DNA of 64,000 bases from Laspinema sp. D2d (GTDB lineage Bacteria; Cyanobacteriota; Cyanobacteriia; Cyanobacteriales; Laspinemataceae). A program made the position numbers and the translations under genes. Positions 9,505 through 18,395 of the stretch are shown in pieces. The notes beneath the pieces were generated by a model. It searched no databases. It had not been told where the DNA came from and saw only the letters and a list, made by a program, of their open reading frames with translations. The DNA is taken from contig NZ_JAMXFC010000033.1 of assembly GCF_025370755.1 (NCBI RefSeq), positions 1 through 64,000 of the forward strand, in the 5' to 3' direction. Position 1 is the stretch's first letter, and each line of letters starts with the position of its first letter.

Positions 9505-10046
9505 AATCCCCTCCCTTCCCCATCTCCCCCATCCTCCCCATCTCCCCTATCTCTAACGGCAGTTTCAATCAACTCCGCGATCGCCTCCAATGCCTCCGCC
9601 ATTCCTCGTTCAGTCACTGTAGAAAATGTATCCCCAAACTCGAAATCCATCGCCGGAATTGCCACTAACCACCCTTGGGGTGACTTCCCATAGAGGATTT
9701 TAGCGAGAATCAGCAGGGTTGAAGGGTCGCTACTATGACCTAAACTCTGGGGAGAGATGGGGTCATCGCCGTCGAGTTTGACCACTTGTAGTCCTTGTTC
9801 TGCCGTGGCGGGATAGGCATCGATAAAGATTGCCAAGTCTACCTCAGAGAGAGGTTCGGCCAATTCTGGGGTGAGTTGGTGTTCTGATAGCGATCGCACC
9901 TTCGGTAGTCTCCAGGATGCCACTTCCTCCGCTACTCGTTGTCCTACGCCGTCATCGCGACGCAGGTCATTTCCATATCCGATCGCCAGAATTGCCGGGG
10001 ACTCCTGTGGAATTAGCAGCATTTTCTTAATTTGATTCTCTAACAC
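9486..10046 (-). CDS. hoxW: Hydrogenase maturation endopeptidase HoxW
   Basis: HoxW is the protease that trims the HoxH C-terminus after nickel insertion. The 186-aa protein has the family fold opening ILAIGYGNDLRRDDGVG and the metal-binding aspartate in FIDAYPA. The start is a GTG (10046) whose G is also the last base of the upstream ferredoxin-remnant stop (TAGTG), which argues for a coupled start there; an ATG eight codons later (10022) is the alternative. The last ~20 residues (DRGDGEDGGDGEGRG...) are encoded by the 9-bp-type repeat and look like an added tail. The gene overlaps hypA by 19 bases. Assignment as HoxW rather than another hydrogenase protease rests on the hox context. Confidence 0.9.
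   Translation of the reverse strand: MLENQIKKMLLIPQESPAILAIGYGNDLRRDDGVGQRVAEEVASWRLPKVRSLSEHQLTPELAEPLSEVDLAIFIDAYPATAEQGLQVVKLDGDDPISPQSLGHSSDPSTLLILAKILYGKSPQGWLVAIPAMDFEFGDTFSTVTERGMAEALEAIAELIETAVRDRGDGEDGGDGEGRGLCMKLV
9507..9558. repeat. GGGGGAGAT-type repeat inside the hoxW 3' end
   Basis: A degenerate tract of CCCCATCTC/CCCCATCCT units, the same kind as at 1-90, forms the last codons of hoxW and gives a Gly/Asp/Glu-rich tail. The repeat appears to have expanded into the coding sequence. Confidence 0.75.
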
Positions 10047-10341
10047 TATTCTAACGTAATTTCTTTCTGTTTGTCCCGCAAGAACTTAACAATTTCCTCC
10101 ACTAAACTGCGGCGAGTAGAAATATTTTAGGGTAGCCAAGGATTCTGATAAATTCATTACTTTTTTTTAATTTTATGACAATTTTCACCTAGTTAATCTC
10201 TAAGTAAAACTACCTTTTCAGTTAGAGTGTGTCCTTTAGTTTATACCTACTAATCAACGATTGAAGTTGGGGTAATACTTCATAAACTCCTAGTTGATGA
10301 CAAGCAGAACCCATACCTAAATAGAGATTTTCTTTGGTCAT
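10046..10341 (-). pseudogene. Decayed thioredoxin-like [2Fe-2S] ferredoxin
   Basis: An ATG at 10341 with a GGAG site opens a 39-codon frame: MTKENLYLGMGSACHQLGVY, then EVLPQLQSLISRYK, ending in TAA at 10224-10222. GSACHQ-G is the N-terminal cluster motif of HoxE/NuoE-like [2Fe-2S] proteins. Past the stop the frame reads LKR-stop-FY, where an intact member would have LKGxFC, so cysteines are lost. Later VKIVIKL still resembles the family, and a shifted frame gives a good C-terminus (RRSLVEEIVKFLRDKQ...) ending in TAG at 10048-10046. The full span (~98 codons) matches the family length. I read it as a gene inactivated by nonsense changes and a frameshift. It sits between hoxH and hoxW, where it would have been an electron-transfer partner. 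Confidence 0.72.
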
Positions 10342-10504
10342 GATGTCTCCAGTTTCGGTTATCTCTTCCCCGAGTTGGACCTAATCCGGCTTTTAAAAAC
10401 CCAGGTGACAGACTGAAACCCCTACAGGGTCAAAAATTGAGATTGTTGTTGACCATTTTATAGAGGTGGGTTCACTCAGTTCCCTTGCTAATGGATCCCC
10501 CCAA

Positions 10505-10530
10505 CCCCCCTTAAGAAGGGGGGCTTTTTT
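10505..10530 (+). terminator. C6/G6 hairpin with T-tract (plus strand)
   Basis: CCCCCCTT-AAG-AAGGGGGG followed by C and six T residues. Its T-tract faces the plus strand, so it does not terminate hoxH, which runs on the minus strand and ends at 10540. The same GATCCCCCCAACCCCC motif recurs near 47370-47390, so this is likely a dispersed repeat that happens to look like a terminator. Confidence 0.6.
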
Positions 10531-10539
10531 GGGTATTGC

Positions 10540-11964
10540 TTAATGCCGATAGATCTCATTGATAACAGTCCCTTTGGCATCAATTAATTCCAGATGCAAT
10601 GGCATTTGGCCTGCTGCATGGGTGGAACAACTCAGGCAAGGGTCAAAAGCGCGAATTCCTGCTTCAACTCGGTTTAAGAGACCTTCTTGAATGTCATTGC
10701 CATGAATGAAATGTTGGGCAATTTGGGTGACTGTTTTGTTCATTGCTAGGTTATTTTGTCCTGTAGCAATGATTAGGTTAACTTTCTTAATTAACCCGTT
10801 TTCATCCACTTTATAATGATGGAATAATGTCCCGCGTGGGGCTTCGCTGACGCCAATCCCTTCTAGGTTGTTAATCCCCGCAGTTGCACGAGTTCGAGGG
10901 GAAACAATATCTGGATCATTGACCAATTGTTCGATATATTCAATGGCACAGAGAATTTCGATTAATCTGGCATAATGATAATAGAAAGAAGAGGTGGCAA
11001 CACCACCGGCCCGATCGCGAAATTCTTGTAACTCTCTATCCGCTGCGTCGGTTCCCATCCGACTACAGATATTCAATCTCGCCAAGGGTCCAACGCGATA
11101 AATTCCGTTAGGATATCCCAAGGGTTTATAATAGGGAAATTTCAGATAAGACCAGGGTTCAACGGCTTCACCGAGGTAAGATTCATAGTCATCTTCACTG
11201 AGATTGTCAGCGACAATATTACCATCACTATCGGTAAACCGAATCTTGCCATCATAATGTTCCCAAAGTCCATCTTTTCCTACTAATCCCATAAATAAGG
11301 AGGGGAATTTACCAAAGGTTTCGACTTCGGTAGAAAAGCGGTCGAGGAGGGTTTTAAATAGACCGAGGGCGGTTTCGATGGTTTGGCGCGATTCAGGGAG
11401 GCGATCGCGAATCCAGGTGCAACTTTCTTCGGATAAGGGCGATCGCACCCCGCCAGGAACTGCCCAAGAGGGATGAATCTTTTTCGCCCCTAACAGTTCA
11501 ATAATCTTTTGTCCAAATTGCCGTAAGCGAATTCCACTTCTCGCTAACTCCGGGTCTGCGGCAATCAATCCGAAGACATTTCGTTTCGCTGGATCGCTAT
11601 CCCATCCTAACAGAAAATCCGGACTACTCAAATGGAAGAAACTCAAGGCATGAGACTGAGTAATCTGGGCCAAATTCATCATGCGGCGCAATTTTTCCCC
11701 GGCAGGAGGAATTTTGACCGCTTGAATTTTATCCCCTGTTTTCGCTGAGGCGAGGAGATGGGAAACGGGACAAATTCCGCAAATCCTAGCGGTAATTCCG
11801 GCCATTTCCCACATGGGACGACCTTCGCAGAACTTCTCAAATCCGCGAAATTCGACGACGTGAAAGCGGGCATTTTCCACTTCTCCAGCATCGTCTAAAA
11901 AGACAGAGATTTTAGCATGACCTTCGATACGGGTGACTGGATCAATGACAATTGTTTTAGACAT
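10540..11964 (-). CDS. hoxH: Bidirectional [NiFe] hydrogenase large subunit HoxH
   Basis: HoxH carries the NiFe active site of the NAD(P)-linked HoxEFUYH hydrogenase. The 474-aa protein has the N-terminal [14 protein letters not shown] cysteine pair (about residue 60) and the C-terminal DPCLSCSTH pair. About 25 residues (from [11 protein letters not shown]) remain beyond the histidine and would be cut off by HoxW. Both metal-binding pairs are intact, so the enzyme should be functional. It lies 78 bases after hoxY. In that gap is an ACCACTGATTTCACTGATTTTCACAG sequence related to the large hairpin at 19766-19835. Confidence 0.98.
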   Translation of the reverse strand: MSKTIVIDPVTRIEGHAKISVFLDDAGEVENARFHVVEFRGFEKFCEGRPMWEMAGITARICGICPVSHLLASAKTGDKIQAVKIPPAGEKLRRMMNLAQITQSHALSFFHLSSPDFLLGWDSDPAKRNVFGLIAADPELARSGIRLRQFGQKIIELLGAKKIHPSWAVPGGVRSPLSEESCTWIRDRLPESRQTIETALGLFKTLLDRFSTEVETFGKFPSLFMGLVGKDGLWEHYDGKIRFTDSDGNIVADNLSEDDYESYLGEAVEPWSYLKFPYYKPLGYPNGIYRVGPLARLNICSRMGTDAADRELQEFRDRAGGVATSSFYYHYARLIEILCAIEYIEQLVNDPDIVSPRTRATAGINNLEGIGVSEAPRGTLFHHYKVDENGLIKKVNLIIATGQNNLAMNKTVTQIAQHFIHGNDIQEGLLNRVEAGIRAFDPCLSCSTHAAGQMPLHLELIDAKGTVINEIYRH

Positions 11965-12042
11965 ATAATTTAACCACTGATTTCACTGATTTTCACAGAG
12001 GGGAGAGAGGGGATAGAGGGTCTCTCTCCGCTGTGAGTTGGG

Positions 12043-12591
12043 TTATCCGAATTTAATCATGGGCCGCCCTTTCATCACGGGTAATTCACCCCGGAGAAGG
12101 GGTTCGACGGTTGCTAGAATGCGTTGGGCAGAAGGGGGACAACCGGGCATAAACAGATCGACATCGACGACTTCATGAACGGGACGAACGCGATCGAGGA
12201 GTTCGGGGACGATGCCAGGAAAATGGGGAAGTTGGCGGGTTTCGTCGCTTAATTCTAGGTAGCAACGTTTGAGGACGGGTTCCGCTTTTCCTAACATATT
12301 TCGCATCCCCGGAACGTTGGCGGTGACGGCGCAATCTCCGAAAGAAATTAGGAATTTGGTGCGCTTTCTAGCTTCAATGAGAAGTTCCATATTTTCCTCA
12401 TTGGCGACGGCCCCTTCTACGAGGCAAACATCGACATTTTCGGGATATTCTTTAATATCAGAACCCACGGGACTGAAGACGACATCAACTTTCGCGGCGA
12501 GTTCAATTAACCATTCGTCTAGGTCCAGAAAGGACATATGGCAACCGGAACATCCACCTAACCAAATGGTCGCGAGTTTTATCTTGTCCAT
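12043..12591 (-). CDS. hoxY: Bidirectional hydrogenase small subunit HoxY
   Basis: HoxY carries the proximal [4Fe-4S] cluster that takes electrons from HoxH. The 182-aa product has the ligands in GGCSGCHMSF (about 13-22), GDCAVTANVPG and PGCPPS. The frame is open 41 codons further upstream, but that part is the end of hoxU in another frame. The ATG at 12591 has a GGAG site and starts MDKIKLATIWLGG as expected. It overlaps hoxU by 13 bases. Confidence 0.97.
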   Translation of the reverse strand: MDKIKLATIWLGGCSGCHMSFLDLDEWLIELAAKVDVVFSPVGSDIKEYPENVDVCLVEGAVANEENMELLIEARKRTKFLISFGDCAVTANVPGMRNMLGKAEPVLKRCYLELSDETRQLPHFPGIVPELLDRVRPVHEVVDVDLFMPGCPPSAQRILATVEPLLRGELPVMKGRPMIKFG

Positions 12592-13295
12592 TGTTTGTTC
12601 TCCCTGGCATTCACGATAAATTCTAATTTGCTGCGATCGCGAGTCATTTCGGCAACGGTAGAACCCTTGCGGAAAATAGAACCCGTGGGACAAGCTTCGA
12701 CACATTTGCCACAACTGGTACAGGCATCAACGCTTCCCCAAGGTTGATTTAATCCGGTAACCACTTTGGCGGCAACTCCGCGATAAGCGACGTCCCAAAC
12801 ATGAGCCCCTTCGATTTCGTCACAGACTCGCACACATCTTGTACAGAGGATGCAACGGTTATGATCGATGCCGAATTGTTTATGGGAAATATCAATTTCG
12901 CGATCGGGGAAACGATAGGGGAATCGACTGTGATCCATGCCTACTTCGATCGCTAAATCTTGCAGTTCACAGTTTTCATTGGCGACACAAACCGCACAAA
13001 CGTGATTGCCTTCAGAAAATAGCATTTCCACAATCATTCGCCGATATTCTTGCAGGCGATCGCTATCGGTGGTGATATCCATGCCTTCTGCCACTTGAGT
13101 TACACAAGACGGCAGCATTTTATTCACCCCGGCAATTTCCACCAGGCACAACCGACAAGCGCCCACATCGCTGACGCCGTTGAGATGACAGAGGGTGGGA
13201 ATCCTAACCCCCGCTTCCTTTGAGGCATCCAGAATGGTTGTCCCCTCTTCGATCGCGAGGTCAACTCCATTAATTTTTAAGGTAACGACTGACAT
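12579..13295 (-). CDS. hoxU: Hydrogenase diaphorase subunit HoxU
   Basis: HoxU is the iron-sulfur subunit linking HoxY to the diaphorase HoxF, homologous to the N-terminal part of NuoG. The 238-aa protein has a [2Fe-2S] domain (CHLNG, GACRLCLVE, LPSC; about 35-65). NxxCxxC ligands follow, then two [4Fe-4S] motifs, CILCTRCVRVCDE and CTSCGKCVEACP. The start MSVVTLKINGV was chosen over an upstream extension because it matches the family start and length. It overlaps hoxY. Confidence 0.97.
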   Translation of the reverse strand: MSVVTLKINGVDLAIEEGTTILDASKEAGVRIPTLCHLNGVSDVGACRLCLVEIAGVNKMLPSCVTQVAEGMDITTDSDRLQEYRRMIVEMLFSEGNHVCAVCVANENCELQDLAIEVGMDHSRFPYRFPDREIDISHKQFGIDHNRCILCTRCVRVCDEIEGAHVWDVAYRGVAAKVVTGLNQPWGSVDACTSCGKCVEACPTGSIFRKGSTVAEMTRDRSKLEFIVNARENKQWTR

Positions 13296-13362
13296 ATCTT
13301 TTCTCTCTGTGTTAGATCGATAAGCTGCGATCGGGGCAACTGGGTCATTGCCCCTTCCTCCC

Positions 13363-14997
13363 CTATGGGGCGACCGATGCCGCTGTCCCTGCCGGAACTT
13401 TCCCATTCGGACTGTCTTTCAACAGGGCTAAATATTCCTCTCGGAAGTAACGCAAGGTACTCATCACCGGGTTCGGGGCCGTCATGCCTAACCCGCACAA
13501 ACTGGTATTTTTTACCATGTCACACAGTTGTTCCAGGTTTTGAATATCCTGAAGCGTCGCTTCTTTATTCAAGATTTTGGTCAGCATTTGATACATCTGC
13601 ACAGTCCCCGCCCGACAGGGAATACATTTCCCGCAGGATTCATCCCGGCAGAACTCCATATAAAATCGGGCAACTTCAACCATGCTGGTCTTTTCATCCA
13701 TCACCACCATGCCCCCTGAACCCATCATTGACCCAATTTTGACCAAGGAATCGTAATCCACTGATGTATCTAACATCGATTCAGGAATACAACCCCCAGA
13801 AGGTCCGCCAGTTTGTACCGCTTTGACTTTGCCATTAGGAACGCCGCCGCCCATTTCTTCGACAATCTCACGCAGGGTAATCCCCATCGGGACTTCTATC
13901 AGTCCATTGTTCCGAATCTGACCCGTAAGGGCAAAGACTTTTGTTCCTTTACTCTTTTCGGTCCCAATTCCCGCATACCACGCGCCGCCTTCTCGGATAA
14001 TCGCCGGAATATTGGCAAAGGTTTCCACGTTATTAATTAACGTCGGCGATTTCCAGAGTCCTTCTTGGGCGGGATAGGGCGGGCGCGGGCGGGGATTGCC
14101 TCGTCCCCCTTCAATGGACTGAATTAACGCGGTTTCTTCCCCGCAAACAAAGGCCCCGGCCCCAATTCTAATCTCGATTTTAAAGTCAAACGGGGAATCA
14201 AAAATCTGACTACCGAGAATTCCGTATTTTTTCGCTTGTTTAATTGCCTTTTGCAACCGTTCGATCGCCAGGGGATATTCTGCCCGCACATAAATATATC
14301 CCTCACTGGCCCCGATCGCATAAGCGGCGATCGCCATCCCTTCTAAGACCCGATGGGGGTCACTTTCCAACACCGACCGATCCATAAATGCACCGGGGTC
14401 GCCTTCATCCGCATTGCAGATCACATACTTCTGCTGTCCGGGCATTTTCGCCACCGTTGCCCATTTCAACCCTGTCGGATATCCACCGCCACCCCGTCCC
14501 CGCAAACCACTCTTACTCACTTCATCAACGGTTTCCGAGGGAGTAAGGTCATGAATGGCTTTATACAGGGGTTCATATCCCCCAACGGCAATATATTCCT
14601 CAATCCGTTCCGGGTCGATTTTTCCACTGGTTTCGCGCACAATCCGCATCTGCCGCGCAAAAAATGGATGTTCGGGGTCTCCTTCCACTGCACTGGCCGT
14701 CCCCCCATCGATCGCCTCAATAATGCTGGCGGCATCTTCCGGGGTCACTTCTTCATATAGCTTATTTTGGGCCTCAATTTGGACCAACGGTCCCCGCCCG
14801 CAAAATCCCATACAACCGACGCCCACCACTTGGACGCGATCGCCCATCTTCTTCTCTTTACAGGTATTTTCTAAATTCTTCTTGACGCCAAGGGAGTTCG
14901 CCGCCTGACATCCTGTGGAGGTACAACAATGTACCCGGACTGGTTTCTGGGCCGTCCGTTCCTTCTCTCCAATCTCCCTAAGTTCCGCTAAATCCAT
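13363..14997 (-). CDS. hoxF: Hydrogenase diaphorase subunit HoxF
   Basis: HoxF binds FMN and NAD(P)H and exchanges electrons with the nicotinamide pool. The 544-aa protein has an N-terminal [2Fe-2S] domain (CCTSTGC near 24, VGCMGFCGRGP), then the NuoF-like part: GRGGGGYPTGLKWA (NADH site), GAGAFVCGEETALI (FMN site) and the ESCGKCIPCRAGT [4Fe-4S] motif. A GAGAGG site precedes the ATG. It follows hoxE by 91 bases and precedes hoxU by 67. Confidence 0.98.
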   Translation of the reverse strand: MDLAELREIGEKERTAQKPVRVHCCTSTGCQAANSLGVKKNLENTCKEKKMGDRVQVVGVGCMGFCGRGPLVQIEAQNKLYEEVTPEDAASIIEAIDGGTASAVEGDPEHPFFARQMRIVRETSGKIDPERIEEYIAVGGYEPLYKAIHDLTPSETVDEVSKSGLRGRGGGGYPTGLKWATVAKMPGQQKYVICNADEGDPGAFMDRSVLESDPHRVLEGMAIAAYAIGASEGYIYVRAEYPLAIERLQKAIKQAKKYGILGSQIFDSPFDFKIEIRIGAGAFVCGEETALIQSIEGGRGNPRPRPPYPAQEGLWKSPTLINNVETFANIPAIIREGGAWYAGIGTEKSKGTKVFALTGQIRNNGLIEVPMGITLREIVEEMGGGVPNGKVKAVQTGGPSGGCIPESMLDTSVDYDSLVKIGSMMGSGGMVVMDEKTSMVEVARFYMEFCRDESCGKCIPCRAGTVQMYQMLTKILNKEATLQDIQNLEQLCDMVKNTSLCGLGMTAPNPVMSTLRYFREEYLALLKDSPNGKVPAGTAASVAP

Positions 14998-15088
14998 AGT
15001 GTTCTAACCTCTCGCTTTCTTCCAATCAAGGAGGGCGGTTGTCTGGGTCAATGGGTGAAACCTTCTCCTTGCCACTACCAATCTCACC

Positions 15089-15634
15089 CTACTTGATCCA
15101 TCCTTTAATATGATCGAGTGCTTGTTCCGAAGTCTGTTTCCCAGCGACAGTGCCGTCATACACCACCACCGGCGCAATTCCACAGGCCCCCACACACCGG
15201 GCCGTGATCAGGGAAACCTCACCATCTGCCGTGGTTTCTCCTTGCTGAATCCCCGCCTGTTTCTCCAGGGAAGCGAGTACCTCACCCCCTCCCTTCACAT
15301 AGCAGGCCGTTCCCAAGCAGACTACACAGGTATGTGCGCCACTGGGTTTCAGGGAGAACAAGTGGTAAAATGTTGCAACCCCGTAAACCCGACTTAAAGG
15401 CAGCTTGAGATTTCGCGCTACATATACTAATACATCTTCTTCCAGATAACCAAACGCTTCCTGAGCTTTATGGAGTACCTCAATCAGCGCATCTTGCCGA
15501 TACTGGTTCCGCTTCATCGTGATATCCAGTACCTTAAAGCGCTTATCCCCACTCGGATGTTCAGTTGCTGCTTTTTTTTCCTTCGGGGCGGATTTCTCTT
15601 GTTGATCGTCGCTTTTTGCCGCAGTTGATTGCAT
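15089..15634 (-). CDS. hoxE: Hydrogenase diaphorase subunit HoxE
   Basis: HoxE is a NuoE-like [2Fe-2S] subunit of the diaphorase part and may contact ferredoxin. The 181-aa protein has a charged, low-complexity first 30 residues, a helical domain ([19 protein letters not shown]) and the four-cysteine thioredoxin-like domain ([11 protein letters not shown] and CVGACG). An AAGGA site lies before the ATG. It is the first gene of the hoxEFUYH run, so the main promoter should lie in the 747-base gap upstream. Confidence 0.97.
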   Translation of the reverse strand: MQSTAAKSDDQQEKSAPKEKKAATEHPSGDKRFKVLDITMKRNQYRQDALIEVLHKAQEAFGYLEEDVLVYVARNLKLPLSRVYGVATFYHLFSLKPSGAHTCVVCLGTACYVKGGGEVLASLEKQAGIQQGETTADGEVSLITARCVGACGIAPVVVYDGTVAGKQTSEQALDHIKGWIK

Positions 15635-16070
15635 AGCTTATATCCTTACTCTAAACCGTTATCTCCTGGCACTGAACCGTTCTTTCCTCCCTTAACTCTC
15701 CCGTTAGTCAGGACGGGACCTAACCCCTTGACTCTAACCTCCCCTTGTTCTTTCTCTACTCTACCGCTTAACTTTAAAACATTTTCATTCATTCTATAAA
15801 TTTTTGTAATGTTTTTTTAAGACTGGGCGGGAAATCAGTTTAATCCAAGCTGTTGAGGGTATCATAGAAAATAGAGAAACTAGAAATAATTTTAAACCTC
15901 TTAAGAATTCTTCCATAACCCTAAAAAATTCGGGTCAAGCTTAACCGGCTTAACCCGCTTTAGTCTTGTAGTTTACCGCTAATTTCATCTATAAAGCGGT
16001 AATCCTTATCAACTTCTTAAGAGAATGTTAAATTTAAAAAATCTGCAAATTTTGATAATTTTTAGTTCCC

Positions 16071-16101
16071 AGGGAATAGAGAGACAGAGGGTCTATTCCC
16101 T
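16071..16101. repeat. 10-bp perfect inverted repeat upstream of hoxE
   Basis: AGGGAATAGA and TCTATTCCCT are separated by 11 bases and lie in the hox promoter gap. No T-tract follows on either strand, so it is not a normal terminator. It could be an operator or the stem of a small RNA. Confidence 0.55.
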
Positions 16102-16278
16102 GCGATAGAGATCGCTTTAGTTTAACAATCAAAAAGTTGCCAAAGTTAAGAATAAGGGATTTGCCATAATCATCCGGTTAAGTCAGAAATTACCCGAACC
16201 GATTCGGGGTATTTTCACAATAAAACCGTTGCTAAAGTTACGGAAATTTACTCTTTAAATTAATTTAACAATTGCGAA

Positions 16279-16341
16279 ATAGGAGGAGGGGGGAGATAGG
16301 GAGAATTGGGGGATGGGGAGGATAGGGAGGATGGGGGAGAT
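16279..16341. repeat. G-rich GGGGGAGAT-type repeat
   Basis: A purine-rich tract of AGGAGG, GGGGAGATAGG and GGATGGGG units, a degenerate relative of the array at 1-90 in the opposite orientation, just past the hypE stop. Confidence 0.7.
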
Positions 16342-16381
16342 GTTCGTGGTAACGACTTAAATTGTTATACCCCCTCCCGGG

Positions 16382-17428
16382 TTAACAAATCCGAGGCAAC
16401 TGTTCTCCACTCAGCATATCCAGAATTCGACTTGCACCAATTTGACTTTGCAACGTCACCAAACCCTGACCCGTCGCCGTCACCGTCCCGATCGCCACCG
16501 CATCCACCCCCAGCGGATGAGATTTCATCACCTCCAAAGCACGACCCGCACAGTGTGCCGGAACGAACGCTACAAATCGCCCCTCATTCGCTACATATAG
16601 CGGGTCAAAGCCCAAAATCTCACAAGCGCCCCGAACCTGTTCTTGAACGGGAATCGCCCGTTCATCAATGGCAATCCCCACCCCTGCCGATGTGGCAATT
16701 TCATTTAACGCACTGGATAACCCACCGCGAGTCAAATCACGCAAACAGTGGATTTCGATACCTGCATCTAGTAACTGTAAGACAAGGGAGGCGATCGCCA
16801 CTGAATCACTCTCAATCGTCGTTTCAAACTCCAATCCCTCACGGACTGCCATAATTGCAATCCCATGTCGTCCCAAATCCCCATTAATCAGTAAAACATC
16901 CCCCTCACGCACCGATTGCGGGGCGATCGCCAGGGAATGTTCAATCATCCCCACCCCTGCGGTATTGATAAAAATCCCATCTCCCTTCCCGCGATCGACC
17001 ACCTTGGTATCCCCGGTTACAATTTGTACCCCCGCACTCTGTGCCGCCGCCTGCATCGACTGGACTACCCGCCACAGGGTCTCCATTGGCAACCCCTCCT
17101 CCAAAATAAACCCTGCCGTCAGATACAAAGGACGCGCACCACTCATCGCCAAATCATTCACCGTCCCATGAACCGCCAAGGAACCAATATCCCCACCGGG
17201 AAAAAAGAGAGGACGAATCACATAAGAATCCGTCGTCATTGCAATCTTGTTTCCCGGCAACGTCAACACCACCGAATCATGCGGAGTCCCATCTGCTGTC
17301 CCAAACACCGGCAAAAACATTCGTTCAATCAACTGTCGCATTAACGTTCCCCCACCCCCATGCGCTAACAACACATGAGGATATTGAGAAATCGGAATCG
17401 GACAGGTTAGGGTAAAATCTTCTATCAT
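16382..17428 (-). CDS. hypE: Hydrogenase maturation protein HypE
   Basis: HypE dehydrates the carbamoyl group received from HypF to a thiocyanate on its C-terminal cysteine, which becomes the cyanide ligand of iron. The 348-aa product has the PurM-like ATP-binding start [20 protein letters not shown] and [10 protein letters not shown] motifs, and ends in the canonical PRIC with the reactive cysteine last. The start is uncertain: ATG at 17428 ([10 protein letters not shown]) is used here, with an in-frame TTG six codons earlier. The gene lies upstream of hoxE on the same strand, separated from it by the regulatory gap, so it is probably a separate unit. Confidence 0.96.
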   Translation of the reverse strand: MIEDFTLTCPIPISQYPHVLLAHGGGGTLMRQLIERMFLPVFGTADGTPHDSVVLTLPGNKIAMTTDSYVIRPLFFPGGDIGSLAVHGTVNDLAMSGARPLYLTAGFILEEGLPMETLWRVVQSMQAAAQSAGVQIVTGDTKVVDRGKGDGIFINTAGVGMIEHSLAIAPQSVREGDVLLINGDLGRHGIAIMAVREGLEFETTIESDSVAIASLVLQLLDAGIEIHCLRDLTRGGLSSALNEIATSAGVGIAIDERAIPVQEQVRGACEILGFDPLYVANEGRFVAFVPAHCAGRALEVMKSHPLGVDAVAIGTVTATGQGLVTLQSQIGASRILDMLSGEQLPRIC

Positions 17429-17735
17429 GGCGACTGCTTCTATCAACTAAAGGATATTCTACCCCCCAACCCGAGCCCCAAATACCCCCTCTTCTATCCC
17501 CAAACCTAGGAATTTTTCCCTAATCTCGTCTCTATCTTTATCCCTTCCCATCGGGATAAGGAACTGCGCCGTCCTGTTTCCTAGCGCCTTTTTCCCAAAA
17601 CTTTTATCTATGTTAACTCTTTTCCCACACCATAGCGTATTCTAATTAACAGTTTTTTATCTCCTCTTACCTCTAGCATTATCTGGCTGATTGAAACTAA
17701 ATAGACCCTTTTCCTATTATTGAGGAGTAGAACCC
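17429..17735. other. Intergenic, divergent hypE/carbonic anhydrase
   Basis: This 307-base gap holds the promoters of hypE (minus) and the carbonic anhydrase gene (plus). Apart from the GAGGAG ribosome-binding site at about 17722 for the plus-strand gene, no clear operator, repeat or small gene is seen. Confidence 0.5.
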
Positions 17736-18395
17736 ATGATGGACTATCAAAGTATTGAACAAATCTTACAGAATAATCGACGCTGGGCCGCGCAACAGAA
17801 GCAAAAAAACGCTAACTATTTCACAAATCTAGCCCGGGGACAAAAACCCCCTTATCTCTATATTGGCTGTTCTGATAGTCGGATGCCATTAACTCAATTT
17901 ATGCAAGTAGAACCGGGAGAGATTTTTGTACACAGAAATATTGCCAATCAGGTCTGTTTAACTGATATTAATTTCCTTTCGGTCTTAGAATATGCGATCG
18001 AGCATTTGCAAGTTGCTCATATTATTGTTTGCGGCCATTATTGTTGTGGCGGGATTAAAGCCGCCCTCGAAGGAACTACATCGGGTCTAGTCGATAGTTG
18101 GGTTACCCCCATTCGAGAAATTTACCTGGAAAATAAAGAAGAAATAGACAATTTACCCAACCGAGACACTAAACTGAATTACCTAGCTGAATTAAATGTG
18201 AAATTTCAGGTAAAAAATCTCTACCACACTGCTATCGTTCGGAATGCTTTGCGGGAAAACCGTGCCCCCCGAGTGCATGGGTGGGTCCTGGATTTATATT
18301 CAGGTTTAATTAAAGATTTAGATATTTCTACGGAAGCGTGGCATCTTTACCCCAGTTGTCCTGCTTCTCAAAAGCCCTTAGTCACCATCGGGTGA
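17736..18395 (+). CDS. can: Beta-class carbonic anhydrase
   Basis: This enzyme interconverts CO2 and bicarbonate. The 219-aa protein carries all beta-class residues: zinc ligands Cys45 (IGCSDSR), His101 and Cys104 (CGHYCCGG), and the Asp47-Arg49 dyad. It resembles the E. coli Can/YadF type in length and lacks the long C-terminal extension of carboxysomal CcaA. It is therefore probably a cytosolic enzyme. A GAGGAG site lies 8 bases before the first ATG; a second ATG follows directly. Confidence 0.93.
   Translation: MMDYQSIEQILQNNRRWAAQQKQKNANYFTNLARGQKPPYLYIGCSDSRMPLTQFMQVEPGEIFVHRNIANQVCLTDINFLSVLEYAIEHLQVAHIIVCGHYCCGGIKAALEGTTSGLVDSWVTPIREIYLENKEEIDNLPNRDTKLNYLAELNVKFQVKNLYHTAIVRNALRENRAPRVHGWVLDLYSGLIKDLDISTEAWHLYPSCPASQKPLVTIG

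Larger units (their letters stand above)
15635..16381. promoter_or_regulatory. hoxE upstream region
   Basis: This 747-base, mostly AT-rich gap lies between hypE and hoxE and has no supported gene. It must hold the hox operon promoter. Notable signals are a perfect 10-bp inverted repeat (AGGGAATAGA-N11-TCTATTCCCT, 16071-16101), about 440 bases upstream of hoxE, and an AAGCTTAACCGGCTTAA stretch near 15938. Near hypE there is a G-rich GGGGGAGAT-type repeat (16279-16341). In Synechocystis the hox operon is activated by LexA and AbrB-like proteins far upstream of its start; whether these sites do that here is unknown. Confidence 0.5.

Noticed and set aside
10505-10530. Terminator for hoxH
   Set aside because: The T-tract is on the plus strand while hoxH runs on the minus strand, so it cannot end hoxH transcription in the usual way.
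12592-12714. 41-codon N-terminal extension of HoxY
   Set aside because: The extension is the hoxU 3' end read in another frame, and the GGAG site and family start support 12591.
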